A stretch of DNA of 64,000 bases from Turbatrix aceti (lineage: Eukaryota > Nematoda > Chromadorea > Rhabditida > Panagrolaimidae): contig OZ017769.1 in the NCBI GenBank assembly GCA_963969345.1, positions 7,133,725-7,197,724 of the forward strand. The letters run 5' to 3'. Position numbers and translations under genes: made by a program. This document shows, one piece after another, positions 11,401 through 22,390 of this stretch. The notes beneath the pieces are model-generated. The model did no database searches. It was not told the origin of the DNA and saw only the letters and a program-made list of their open reading frames with translations. Numbering within the stretch: the first letter of the stretch is position 1; every line of letters begins with the position of its first letter.

Positions 11401-14400
11401 ACAGTTCTTCGCAGACAGAGACTTCGGTGACTCATAGGACCGCTGCTGACGGTCACGGGCATAAAACGAAGCTGACGAACGGCATTCCGGCTCTTTTGAA
11501 ACCACCAGCAATCGGGGCTTCGCCCTTGGAGGTTTCCCGACATGCTCCAGGAACTCCGCTGACCTACACTCCTGAATCTTCTATTGGTGAGTTTTTTTGG
11601 GGTGTTTTACTTTGTTTTTGGATTTTTTTCTGGATCGGATAAGCTGATTAGGATAGTTTTCTATTTTCTGGCTGGGAGTTGCAAAAAAGAGTTATAAATC
11701 TCAATTTTATGCAAAGTTGTTGATTTTCTGCAGATTAGCTTGCCTTCGAACTTTGAGCGTTCCCAGAAACGATATCTCTAAACTAAACGAGATTTGAGAT
11801 TTTTCTTCACCCCTGACCTGGAGGGCCTCTAGGTCTTGGGTCTTTTAGCGCTGACAGAGCCAAGTGATATATTTTATGTCAGCTGCCTCCTTGGTTTTTG
11901 ACGAATGGCGCTGCACTCGGCGACAAACGCCTTCGCTGTGACCATGTCTCTGGCCTAGCGGCCCATGCTCGTAACTCTACCGGGAATTGCTCTTTTTTCT
12001 GTGGACAACACGTGCTTTTATGCGTTGTTTTGGCATCCCGCAGGGTCGAAGAGGGTCTTGGATGTCTGTGCCGGTGTCGGTCATTAATTCCCGATGCGAG
12101 TGCACCGGGGACGAATGTAGTTCTCATTCTGTCCCGTGATCGACCGGAAGAGATATATTTTTTGTCTGCTTGCTCGGATGCTTTGGCCGAGATCGCTTGC
12201 ATCCGGTTAAACGCCGCCGATTGATCGTAAAACGATACGTCACGCATGCGGTGGCGAGCAGATGACGGAATGTGCTTTGGGGGAGGATGCTTTGTTAGTT
12301 GTTTTGCAGCTGACTGAATGACTGCGGCGCGCATAAAGCTTCGCCCCTCTCGGTCGGATCAAATCGCTTGAGGCTTTTTCTTCGATGTTAGTCACTTTTA
12401 CTGCGTCTGTGAAGTGCAACTGGTGCTCTTAAATATATTTCTGAACTGAACTTCTGCATTTTTTGTTTGTGATCGTTTTTTTGTCTTGAAAAAAAAAGTT
12501 CGAGTTCAGCTTCGTTTCAAGTCGACTTTTCTTCCGTTCGCTCATGTTTTTTTGTGCTCCAGAAAAGATCTTGGGGCTTTCATTTGGACGAGATAACTCA
12601 CGGATAGTTGAGCAAAGTACTTTTTTATTGGTTTCTGGGAACGGATAAGAGGTTGTTGGTTGACTCGTAAGCGAGACCGTTTTTATGCGCTAATCACGAG
12701 GGAGTTCGTTTTCACATTGGGGTTCATGTTTTTCTGGTCTGGCCTACAGTTTCATTAAAACGAACGTCGGAGCTACTGAATCTTGATATTTAGATCTACT
12801 TCGGACGAGGGTTTGATTTTTGAGTCCGCGCACAAATGAGGGCATTTATCCTTTCTTCCCGGACGAAAAACGAGGGCGTCTTTCCCCGGATGACGTAATT
12901 CTTTACGTGGTGTCAAACTTTAGTCCAGGACTGTCTATTTTTTTGTGCTTGCTAGCACTTTTGTTGTTTTTCGGTCGTTCGCTTCCTGCTTGGCTTGAGC
13001 ACTTGTGGGGAAACTTGAGGGTAGCTTTTGACGCGCGGAGGTTTTTTCTCCGGTTCATTATTGCGCTACCTATCCAGTGGTGCTTCGAGGAAGGTTCCGA
13101 TACCGGTAAGAGAGGGCTCATTGCCCGTTCTCATTAAACGAGGGGTACGTGAGATGAACCGTTTTTTCAAAAAGTCTCAAAGAGTCGCGTGAAATGACTT
13201 AAAGGCGTCAATCCGACTTTTTATCAGCTTTCCGGGGTTTTGAGTGGTTTATGACGGAAGTCTCGCCTTGACTGACTGAAATCTCGGTCCTGCGTAATTT
13301 ACTGTCCACTTTTGCAGGTGAGTGCTCTGTGGTCTCTTGTGAGAGATTGAAGATCTCCAGCGACGCCAGCGGCAGCCCACCGACTTCTTCTACCGTTCCT
13401 TGCCAATCGACGCCTGTGAGGCCACCCACGCAACCCGTTTTGCATCGGGTGCAAATCAGCGAGTCGCCATCTCCCTCCGCGGCTGCTTCGTCCACGTTCG
13501 GCGCCGCACCTGTCTCTTCTTCTTCTTCCCCGCCTTCTGCGGACAAGGAAAACCGTTCTCCGGGTACAACTTTTCCAGTGACGCGGCCTCTGTTTCAAGC
13601 TTCGGAGCCGAAGGCCACAACTTTTCCGGCCCACGATTTCCCCGGTTTGCCACTCTCGAAACCGCCGCCCCCTCCACCGCCTCCGCCTTCGTCGGCACTC
13701 CATCCACACCTGTCTAAGCCGCGTGGCGTGCCTCAGAGCTTGCTGCAGAAGATCTCCGAAATTGTAGACCAGTCGCCACCTTCGAGCCTTCCGGAAATCG
13801 ATTTTGTGAGTTTTTTTTTGTTTTTTATGGCAAAATGTTGAGATTTGGATTTTTTGTTTCAGCGCATGAATCTGGGAAGCGGTAGCCACCAGAAGCCGGT
13901 CTTCGAGCAGGTAGTTGCTCGGGAACCGGACCTGACCGCCCAACCGAGGAAGCCGGTGCTCAGACGCCCGGGACAACCCTCTAGATTCAGGCTCCGGCAG
14001 CAACAGGCTAAGGCCGGGTCGCCGAAGAAGGCGACTGTCGATTCTGGGGCCCGAGACAACCACCTCCCCTCTCGGCTCACGGATGACTCGGATTCGGACT
14101 GTGACATTCAGTACCGCTCCGACGACGACCTCGAAGGCAACGCTCATGCCAAGGTTCGACCCACGACGTCCGCCATCGGACGCTGGGGTTCGTCGGTCGC
14201 GGATTCGAATCCGCCCCGCAGCACGAACCCTCTCATCGCCTCCAAGATCGTGCCCCGGCCTTCGATGTCGTCTGCGGACGTCTCGGAGGACGATGACAAC
14301 GAGGAAGCCGCAAGTTCGGTTCTGGCGAAGAAGATCCTTCGTCGGGACACTCTGGCACGCAAGCTGGACTGTCCGGCACCCGTCGACGACATTCCAAACC

Positions 14401-15876
14401 AGACTGCCGACGAACGGCGAAAAATCATGCATCGTGTCTCGCTGAAACTGGAGCGGTGAGTCTGAGTCGTTTTTTACATGTTTGCGGACCTTTTTTTACA
14501 TTTTTGCGCCTTCCACGAACTTGACTTTTTGCGCTATAAATTTTATATTGGTCCTTTTTTACTGCCTAACGGTGTCTATCTTTCTACTGTTCGCCTACAG
14601 CCCCAGAGTTCCTCGTTGGGGCGTGATCTCTCATGTCCGGCCCGGCTCACTCGCATGCATCTGGGTAGCCAGCTGGCAGCTATACTGTCAAGTTGTTTGT
14701 GTGAACGAACGAATACGAGCACGGCCTGGCCTCCTCCTTGGCCTGGCCTGGCCTTGGACGTGTTTTACGCCCACTTAAGCTGCCCAACCCCAGGAATACT
14801 CAACAATGCAACGCGCACGGAAGAGCGAGCGGGGAGGGAGTCTGAAGGAGTGCGCCGATGATGTTCGCTCCTCTTGGGCTGGCTGGCTAACATCGTTGAT
14901 GCGTTAATTAGCTGTCTGCCGGTCCTCAGAGTACCGCGCTTCTCCGAGCGCGCCTGAAGTGCGCCTGCCCGTCTCATGAGAGCACGTCTACGCTGGTTGC
15001 CGTCTGGCTGCTCAAAGGTGTCGGAGGATTACACGTATCCTCCTTCCTGCGAACGAAAAAACGAACGACTGCATTAAAGAGCCTTTTACTTTTCTGCAAA
15101 AAAACTTTGTTGATGCTTTTTATTTTTTTGCCCAATTTGACCGGCATGCTCTTTTTCACTTTCTTTTTTTTGTTCAGTGCGTGCTTATTTCCGAGACATT
15201 TGTTATTCATGAAGCCGTCGTCCGTAGCGGGAGAAGGAGGGAGGGGTTTGAAACCGGGCGCGGTTTCCTTTCCGTTCATGTTCCTGGAGATTATTTTCCC
15301 CTTCTTTGAATTGTAGGCAGGCTGCAGTGCCTAAATAGTTTTAGGAGAAGCTGCTTGACCCCTGTGGCCTGTGGCCTGTGGCCGCCTGATGTCTGGGGGG
15401 CCTATTACTTATGACAGGAAGTCTCACCGCGCTCCTTCTCCTCCTTTCTGCGAAAATTACGAATTTCAAATTATAATATATTTTTTTGTTCAATTTTTGA
15501 CCCTTTGTTTTTTTTCAGAAAACTTTCCGAACGTCCGCTAGCGCGCGAACTGGAGCACCGTAACATCCTCAAGTCTTCTGACGCCGATGTCTTTCGTCTG
15601 TCGAAGGAGAGGATGGAGGAGACTCGCAAGACCCTGCTGCGCAAGCTGAGCTTCCGCCCGACGGTTTCCGAGCTCAAGGAAAAGCAGATTATCAAGTTCA
15701 ACGATTACGTCGAGGTCACCGAAGCCGAGATCTACGATCGAAAGGGCGACAAGCCGTGGACGCGTCTGACGCCTGCGGAGAAGGCGCTCATACGCAAGGA
15801 ACTAAACGACTTCAAGGCCCTCGAGATGGCCGTCCACGAAGAGTCTCGCATCTATACGCGCTTCCATCGACCGTAG
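5424..15876 (+). CDS. Phosphatase and actin regulator (PHACTR family)
   Basis: PHACTR proteins bind protein phosphatase 1 through their extreme C-terminus and G-actin through RPEL motifs, linking actin state to dephosphorylation. Six exons (5424-5562, 10910-11294, 11348-11586, 13318-13805, 13863-14455, 15519-15876) join in frame to 733 residues. The family KPWKW motif is at about residue 165. The middle is low-complexity and Ser/Pro-rich, including a run of nine prolines. Two good C-terminal RPEL repeats contain [13 protein letters not shown] and [13 protein letters not shown]. The PP1-binding tail has [35 protein letters not shown] and a final TRFHRP, matching the vertebrate tail almost exactly. 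The repeat before these, around [13 protein letters not shown], is degenerate, and the N-terminal RPEL expected after KPWKW is not seen. Intron 1 is 5.3 kb. Confidence 0.93.
5563..10909 (+). other. First coding intron of the PHACTR gene (5.3 kb)
   Basis: Begins GTCAGT after a GCAG exon end and closes with TTTTTAG; phases on both sides agree (GCA G / AC). It is about ten times longer than other introns here. It holds a 14 bp G run at about 7770-7783, many T runs and no recognisable exon. Alternative promoters or enhancers could lie inside; nothing specific was identified. Confidence 0.7.
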
Positions 15877-16224
15877 ACCATCTGCCACCCTGTACATATA
15901 CTGTATCATTCATTCATTCATTCGTTCATTCACGACCGGACCGCCGCCACATCATCCGATGACTGCTCTGCCTCCTGTTGCCCTCTACCCCCTGTCACCG
16001 TGAGGATCCATCCGGCGATCGATCAGCGCGGCTCTAGAATACTCACTTGGCAATCATTCATGGACACCCCCATCAATTACGGCTACTTGCAAGTTTTTCA
16101 TTCACGCCTGTTTTATGTGCTGTTATATTTTTTTGATTGTTTTTCGACCCCAGATGATGTGCAATCACCCGTGATCTGTGATTTGCAAGCAAAGCAATCC
16201 AACATTCTGCTGACTAACGTCGTC

Positions 16225-16230
16225 AATAAA
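16225..16230 (+). terminator. Poly(A) signal AATAAA of the PHACTR gene
   Basis: Canonical AATAAA about 350 bp past the PHACTR stop codon, followed by T-rich DNA. Confidence 0.6.
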
Positions 16231-17099
16231 ACTTTGGCAAGCTATTTGGTTTGATTGCCTGGTTGGGGCGAGAGACGAACGTTTGTTTGGGGCGAGATAA
16301 GACAGAAGGACCTCCTGGAAGTCATTTATCATGGTGGAAAAAATGAGAAATTTTATCGTGAACGGGAAGAAAAAAGGCGAATTCCGGATGAACCCGTCAC
16401 ATGCTGGAGTGTTAACGGGCCGAGCATTTTTACTAAAGGATACGATGCACATTTTTCTGAAATTTTTCATATTTGTTGGAAAAAGTGAGCAAAAAAATAT
16501 ACGTTTTTTATTCAAAACTACTCAAAATGCTCGTTTTCGGTTCATTTTTGATTGTTTTGAAAAACGTTTTACAAAAATTTTTACCTTTTGGATACAACCG
16601 CGTCGACTGGCCAGGCTGACCCGGGGGACCCTGACCAAAATTTTTTGTGTCGATGAATACATAACACTTTTACAAAATCGCTAAAAATTTTCGTGTTGGG
16701 AACACTCCGCACCGTGCTGTTGTTTGTTGGTTTCGGCCTAAATGGGCCGCATTGTGTCAAAAAATATACATTGGGATAAATTCGATTAGCTTACAAATAA
16801 AAGCACGATTTGCTTACTTTAAATCTTTTTACCATTTTTTAAAATCATTTTGACTTTCATAAACATATTTTTTCGATTATTTTTTTTTAAATTTTTTTAA
16901 TGATTATTGCCTGTCCCCATCACATGCTTTCCCTCCCCCCACCTGCCCCGTGACTGAGTAGAAGTGCAAACTTTATCGCCAACTGGTGATTAGGACTTTT
17001 TGTGTGGCCCAAAATGGCCTATTGATGGGTTAGGAAATTATTGTTTGGTTTCGATGCCAATATGGCGGAGTCGTGGTGAAGGTGCGTGTGTAATGAAGG
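16231..17099. other. AT-rich convergent spacer, PHACTR / phosphoserine phosphatase
   Basis: AT-rich DNA with long A and T runs between two genes that point at each other. No exon, repeat family or RNA gene was recognised. Confidence 0.5.
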
Positions 17100-18022
17100 T
17101 TATTCCCGGAGTTCGTCGATGAGTGTTTGGAAGTCGTAGACGTACCAATCGGCTTTGTCGAGCACGTTGCGTCGTACCTGAAAGCTCACACCCGTCAACT
17201 ACTGTCCAATAAACGCCCGCGCAGGGCTCGACTCACCTGATTTCCGCCAAATCCGATAAAAGCATCGGCGGGAGGAGCAGCTTCGGCATCAGTGGCCCCG
17301 TCACCGACCATGACGAGCGTCTTGTACCCGTAGGTGGCCTTGAGCAGCCCGCAGACGCCTGCCTTGCCGGTGTTCTTCGATCCAGAGTCGCTGGTGAGCT
17401 CGTCAGGGTCGAAGCCGATGTACCTGCCCTGGGCGTCGAAGAGGAGCTCGTTGGCGAAGACCCGCTCGGGTGGGATGTTGAGAAGACGCGCGACGGGCAG
17501 AATGAGAGCCCGGAAGCCGCCCGAGACAAGGTAAACGTCGGTGCCGCGGCGGTGCAGCGTGGAGATGAGCTGGATGATGCCAGGGGTCATCTGAATCGGG
17601 TGCGTCGCCACGTACGCCTTCATCTGGTCCAAGGTGGGTCGCATGATGTCCAGACTACAAAAACAAATTCGGGTTGGAACCCCGAAAGAGAGAGGACATG
17701 GACCGATGTGAGCCGTGCGGTGAATGCCGTCGACGGAACGTCCCCCGGTCAGTCTGACTCACCGCATGCGGAGGGCCTCGCGGAACGTCATGGATCCGTT
17801 CATCGCGCGGTTCGTACACGCTGCGACCTCCTCGCCCTTGCCGACGAACTTGGCGAGCTCGTCGATGGCCTCGTCGCGGCAGACCGTGGAGTCGACGTCG
17901 AAGCAGATGGCATCGGCACGGCGCCAGATTTCCCGGATGCGGCGCTCGGCCGGAGGGGCCGCATTCTTCGCGGAGTAGGCGCGTTTTGTGTGGATGGCGA
18001 CGCGGTCGACGTTAGGTCCCAT
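17100..18022 (-). CDS. Phosphoserine phosphatase
   Basis: HAD-superfamily enzyme that hydrolyses O-phosphoserine to serine, the last step of the phosphorylated serine pathway in the cytosol. Three exons on the minus strand, 18022-17763, 17654-17237 and 17177-17100, give 251 residues, close to the usual 225 plus a short N-terminal extension. Motif I is FDVDSTV with the nucleophile Asp and the acid/base Asp. Motif II is VSGGFR. The cap region has VFANELLFDAQGRYIGFD. Motifs III and IV are KNTGKAGVCGLL and MVGDGATDAEAAPPADAFIGFGG. The start MGPNVDRVA was chosen because a CAG acceptor-like site lies just upstream; an in-frame extension further upstream (LRLAA) would cross that site. Catalytic residues are all present. 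Confidence 0.97.
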
Positions 18023-19966
18023 GGCAGCTAGTCGTAGCACTGAGGTGATGAAAATGAAGGGTGACGACAAAGACAAAGGCAGCAGGGTGAGCCTGAAAAA
18101 ATTGGTTTCATCAGTTTCAACTGTGAAAAGAATGAAACGAAGGCGCGAAAAACAACGGGGGTTTCGTATCACGAAGCAAGCCGACGAAAAGGCATGATAA
18201 GACACCCGACAGCACACAGCACGAAACAGGTTGTGATCTACATAAATACTACGTGGGCGAGAGACCGCAAAACACGGATCTCTGCGCCAAGCAACCATAA
18301 CAACCCTGTCCACGTCATGGAAAACGAAAACGACGGGGAAACCTTGTGGCAACAAGTAACGACTAACCAACCGTTGCCCTGGGTTTTCAAACAAGTGGCC
18401 CAAACCCCCGCCGGTTGTAACTACCCGAATTTAGGCCTTCTGAATGACATGACCTCTCGAAACTGTACTTTGCTCTCCCGCAAAAGACCGTCTACGAAAA
18501 CGCCCCGTTCTTAGCGTCCGTCGTCTGCAGGCCGGAACGGGTAACATGCAGGCAACACCGGAGCTCCTCCGCTGCACAAAATGAATGAAATCTGCAATGG
18601 AAACTTCCGACGAGAAGAAAAGAGAGGGGAAAGCGGCGATAAGGATTTATCGCCGCAAAGCCGCTGATGATGTGCTGCGTGACCATGGTTAGAATCAGAC
18701 TCGTCCGACCGCTTACGTTATGTATGCCATCTGACGGGCTCCCATGGTAGGGGTGGGTGCAGGGGCTACGTGCAAAAGCGCAAAAGAAAAACCAAACCGC
18801 GTACCACCAACCAGGCCAGGAGCTCCAATTATTTAAACCCCGGAATCGCGCCCGCCGGGAGGGGAATCACGCCAGGGGGCAGCGGTTTTCACGTGGCGCA
18901 CGTACGGGCGTGCAGCGGGGCTGCGAAGACGGTGATAGGGGTGTGGAAGTTTCCGCGGTTTTCAACGCTATCTATCGCTGCGACGGGGAAGTTTCCGCCG
19001 CCGCGGCCGTGGCTGGCTGTAGCAGCGTTCGTTCTAATTCGGGCGCTGGAAAACTACTAAATGACGAATGAATGAATGCAAAGCGACGACGGCGATCGCG
19101 ATCGCCGTGAATGAGGTAAATTGGTCTAGGTCTAGACCAAAGATAACCCGAGCTAGCTGGGGAAAGAACGACGCGCTCTGCTCCTTGTTCAACTCAACTT
19201 GAGCTCAAGTCCGGAAGAACGAAGGAAAGAAGGAAGCATGGCCGCACGAGACCACACCCAGCGCAGACCGCGTGCGTCGGCCGTCCCGCAGCGTTGGCGG
19301 GCCTGCTTTCGTCCTATATGCCGTCAGGTGCATTCAGCCGACTCTGTCACATGCCCAGCACCTGGCCAACCGGGCTTCCTGCCGTTTGGTAGCACAGCAG
19401 CGACGATAGCGCGTCTCCCGATCGCAATCGTCGAAGACCGGTCTCACCGCTGATAGCGGCCCTGATCTTTGGTATCGGGCGTCGGTAAATATTTGCTCCA
19501 CCGACAACGCACTTTTGGCGGAGACACAACACATCATATCAACTTCGACAAATTATTGGTCACAATTTGCGACCGATCTGATCTTCGCGGTCTTCGGCAG
19601 AGATCAGAACGCCTCAAAAGCAGTGATCTCAGATTGATCTTCGTTTTGGGGCTCTATGTTTTGAGCAGCACGCCAAAGTCACTCACTGACGACATTTGAC
19701 GTCAGACTTTTGCTTTGTACAATCAATTTTTTACGATCGCGACAACGAATCCCCGGAAGTCACCGAAAATGATACCGAGTTGTTTCTTCGACGGTTGCAT
19801 CACTTTGATGGGGTAAACCAGTCGCTGCAGCATTCCCTGCTGTCTGATTAAATCGTAGATCTTGCAAAAGCCCATGCCCAGCCCTCTGAGAAGTCACGTG
19901 GATGCTTCAGAGCAATGCAAAGCACGGCAATCGGAAAATCAGAAACCGGGTCGTATTTATGTATCG
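18023..19966. other. Spacer between phosphoserine phosphatase and nuclear receptor
   Basis: About 1.9 kb with no recognised gene. It should include the phosphatase promoter and 5' leader (a TTTTTTCAG site on the minus strand near 18095) and the 3' UTR of the nuclear receptor. GC content rises around 18.7-19.4 kb, but the open frames there lack splice signals and familiar domains. Confidence 0.4.
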
Positions 19967-21496
19967 TCACATGAAAAACTGACTAGACGTGAAAGAAGGC
20001 CCCATGGGGAGGTGCAGGGGCATCGGGAGAGCAGCGCCGGTGGTCGGAGCCGAGGTCTGGATGGGAAGTGAGGTAAGGCCGAAGAGGGTCGTGGCAGTGC
20101 CCCCCGATACGGGTACTGTAGTCTCCGGCGCGGGATGAATCTCCTGGCCGGGGTTGAAGCTGAGGGCCGTGGAGGCCGTCACCTGCTTCAGGTGCTGGTA
20201 AGTATTGTTGTCCGGGTCCTCCGGGAGCATGAGCTCTGCCATGAGTGTATCAATGTCCGCCATGCCGAAGATCTTGGCGAGTTGGGCCTCTTCGGCGAGG
20301 TCCCGCGCGATGCTCATAATCGGTGGCAGCAGCAGGAGAAGACTCGCGAGACGGAAGGACATGCCTTTTTGGGGGGAGAGTTTTGTTGCATAGTGTTCAA
20401 AGGCCAAAAGGACCTCGTCTCGGGTTCTTTCGATGTCCGCTGACCATTCCTCGACGCCGCGAGCGACTGAAAAACCCTCGGATGACGCCTGACAAAAAAA
20501 ACAAAAGTTAGTGAAACTCACTCGGATCAAAAAAAGCAACGGCCTTGAGGGCGACGTATTCCTTCTCGTCCATGGCGAGCCTCTTCATCGGCGTCGTAAG
20601 ATGGTCAAGGATCCTGGCAGCCACCCGATTCACGTCAGGGATGGTTGGGGCGTCGCGGTGAAGGCTGGAATCATTCGTGAGACAAATAGTGTCATTTGTG
20701 GCCCCCAGTGAACGAAACGCGGCACAAATGACGAGGTGCTGCGCGGAAAAGTGTCGCAACAAGTTAATCTGCGCCTGCATTGGCAGCCTCCGAAACTGTT
20801 CGAGTTGTTTGGCCCATTCCACCATCAGGATGAGCTGTTGATGGATGGATTCGGTCACGTCGACCGTCGTCGCCATCCGATATGCGTCCGCGGTCCGCGT
20901 GATCACCGATGACCTCAACTGTCTCATCCGGGATTCCGCCTGCATGAGTTTCCCGATTATTGTTTCAGAATCGCTGCAAAGCCGGTTGTTAGTCGGGAAT
21001 TCATTAGATGGAAATAAGTACATCGCAGGTCCCGGCGAGGGCATTGACGGCGTCGTCGCAGATGTTGTCGGCGTCTGCGGTGGCGGCGGTGGAGTTGTAT
21101 CGTGATGAACAATCGTCGAGATTCTGTCCCGCTCGCGTTGCACGGCGGCGGGTTTCATGCCGGAGCTGATGCAGCGTGCGTATCTGCAGGAACGGCACGT
21201 GTTTCTGTGGGCTGAAATGTCATATGCTCTTGGATCACCTGAGCCCAGGGCGTACCTTTATCGACGTTGCAGGCCTTGACGTAACGACAGACGTAGGCAT
21301 GCCGCTTCCGAATCGTGCGCCTGAAGAATCCCTTGCAGCCGTCGCAGCTCATCGCACCGTAGTGCCGACCGGTGGCCTTGTCGCCGCATATGGCACAGTC
21401 GAGATCGGCGGCCTCGGCTGGCTCAGGGCCTTCTGAAGACGCGCGCCGTTTCCGGGACGCCGCCAGTTTGGGTTGCTGCTGCTGATCGGAAGGCAT
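19967..21496 (-). CDS. HNF4-type nuclear hormone receptor
   Basis: Ligand-type transcription factor of the HNF4/NR2A class. Exons on the minus strand: 21496-21256, 21211-20522, 20466-19967; 476 residues. The DNA-binding domain starts at Cys34 ([14 protein letters not shown]), has the P-box [10 protein letters not shown] and continues across the intron with [18 protein letters not shown] and [11 protein letters not shown]. The ligand-binding domain shows [12 protein letters not shown], the long helix 3-5 region, [30 protein letters not shown] and an AF-2-like helix ending [10 protein letters not shown], all in HNF4 order. The last acceptor was set at TTTTTCAG (exon start 20466), because only that joins FFDP in frame to [14 protein letters not shown] 48 nt in-frame segment around 20970-21020 could be an extra small intron. 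This class gave rise to the large nematode NHR expansion; this copy stays close to true HNF4. Confidence 0.93.
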
Positions 21497-22390
21497 GTTC
21501 GTCGCTGCTGGCGGGACAATACAATTGCGTCGTGGTAATCAACTGATGTGCAAGCAATCGATAGCGACGCAACGCTGGAGAAGAGCAGACCCATGAAAGA
21601 CCCCTAACACCACGCATGTATACCCGCCCGACCCGATCGACCACCAACAAGACGAGATACAGGGCACGTCTCGTCTCGACCGTCTTCCTGACAGAGCCGA
21701 AATCGAGAGTGATAAAAAAGAGGGGACAATAATTGGAGGAAATTTATCTATTAACGCATATATACCACGAGGGAGTCTATCAATCCACCGGGTCGCCGAG
21801 AAAGTGGAGAAGGCGAGAAAGAAAATGAAACCGAAACTTGTCTCGACGCAGTCGTCAGTCATGATCATCATCGATATCGACTTCTACCCACCCGCATGGG
21901 GCGTGCGAACACTCGCAAAATGCTTCAACGTGCTGATGGTGCTCGTGCTCGTAGTGCTGGTGGTGCTGGTGGTGTGCTTGCTTGGTAATCGGCTCCGGCA
22001 TCATATCATGCTGCTAGCATTTATGACAGCGATAGCCGTGATCTTGTCGATAGCACAGTTTCTTTCTTTCTTCCGGCAAAACACTCGCGAAATCTTTCTC
22101 CAGTGTAACCTGTCCAAGTGATTGGCTGAAGAGCGTGCAATTCTTCTTCCTTTTCTTCTTTGATGGTTCTGTCTTCGGTGAAAACATGGCCTACGACTTT
22201 TTTGTTTTGTTTATCGTGAACCCCTAATCGCGTGGCGGGCGCATCGAGGGTTCCTGACGCGAAAATTGAAAAAGATCCACAAATGCTTTGTTTTGACAAA
22301 GATTTTGCCGCAAGCACCTGATTTGCGAGTGATTGCAGCACTCTTGTCGTACTTATGCGGTGACCTGCTGGTTGCACCGACGCGTCAAAC
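21497..22390. promoter_or_regulatory. Divergent spacer, nuclear receptor / phospholipase-B-like gene
   Basis: An 894 bp spacer between outward-facing genes. It contains a short repetitive GTGCTGGTG-type tract near 21936-21975, which creates a spurious hydrophobic frame. No TATA box or other motif was assigned. Confidence 0.4.

Noticed and set aside
12820..13137. 105-residue hydrophobic frame inside PHACTR intron 3 as an extra exon
   Set aside because: No acceptor/donor pair fits the PHACTR phases, and exons 3 and 4 already join in frame without it.
13299..14432. 377-residue minus-strand frame overlapping PHACTR exons 4-5
   Set aside because: It is an antisense shadow of GC-rich coding exons; the sense frame carries the conserved PHACTR sequence.
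20467..20520. TTTTGTCAG as the last acceptor of the nuclear receptor
   Set aside because: It would shift the frame after FFDP; the TTTTTCAG site at 20469-20467 is in phase and preserves the HNF4 alignment.
21804..22121. Small membrane protein upstream of the phospholipase-B-like gene
   Set aside because: The hydrophobic stretch comes from a GTGCTGGTG simple repeat, the frame has no strong start context, and it lies in a divergent promoter region.
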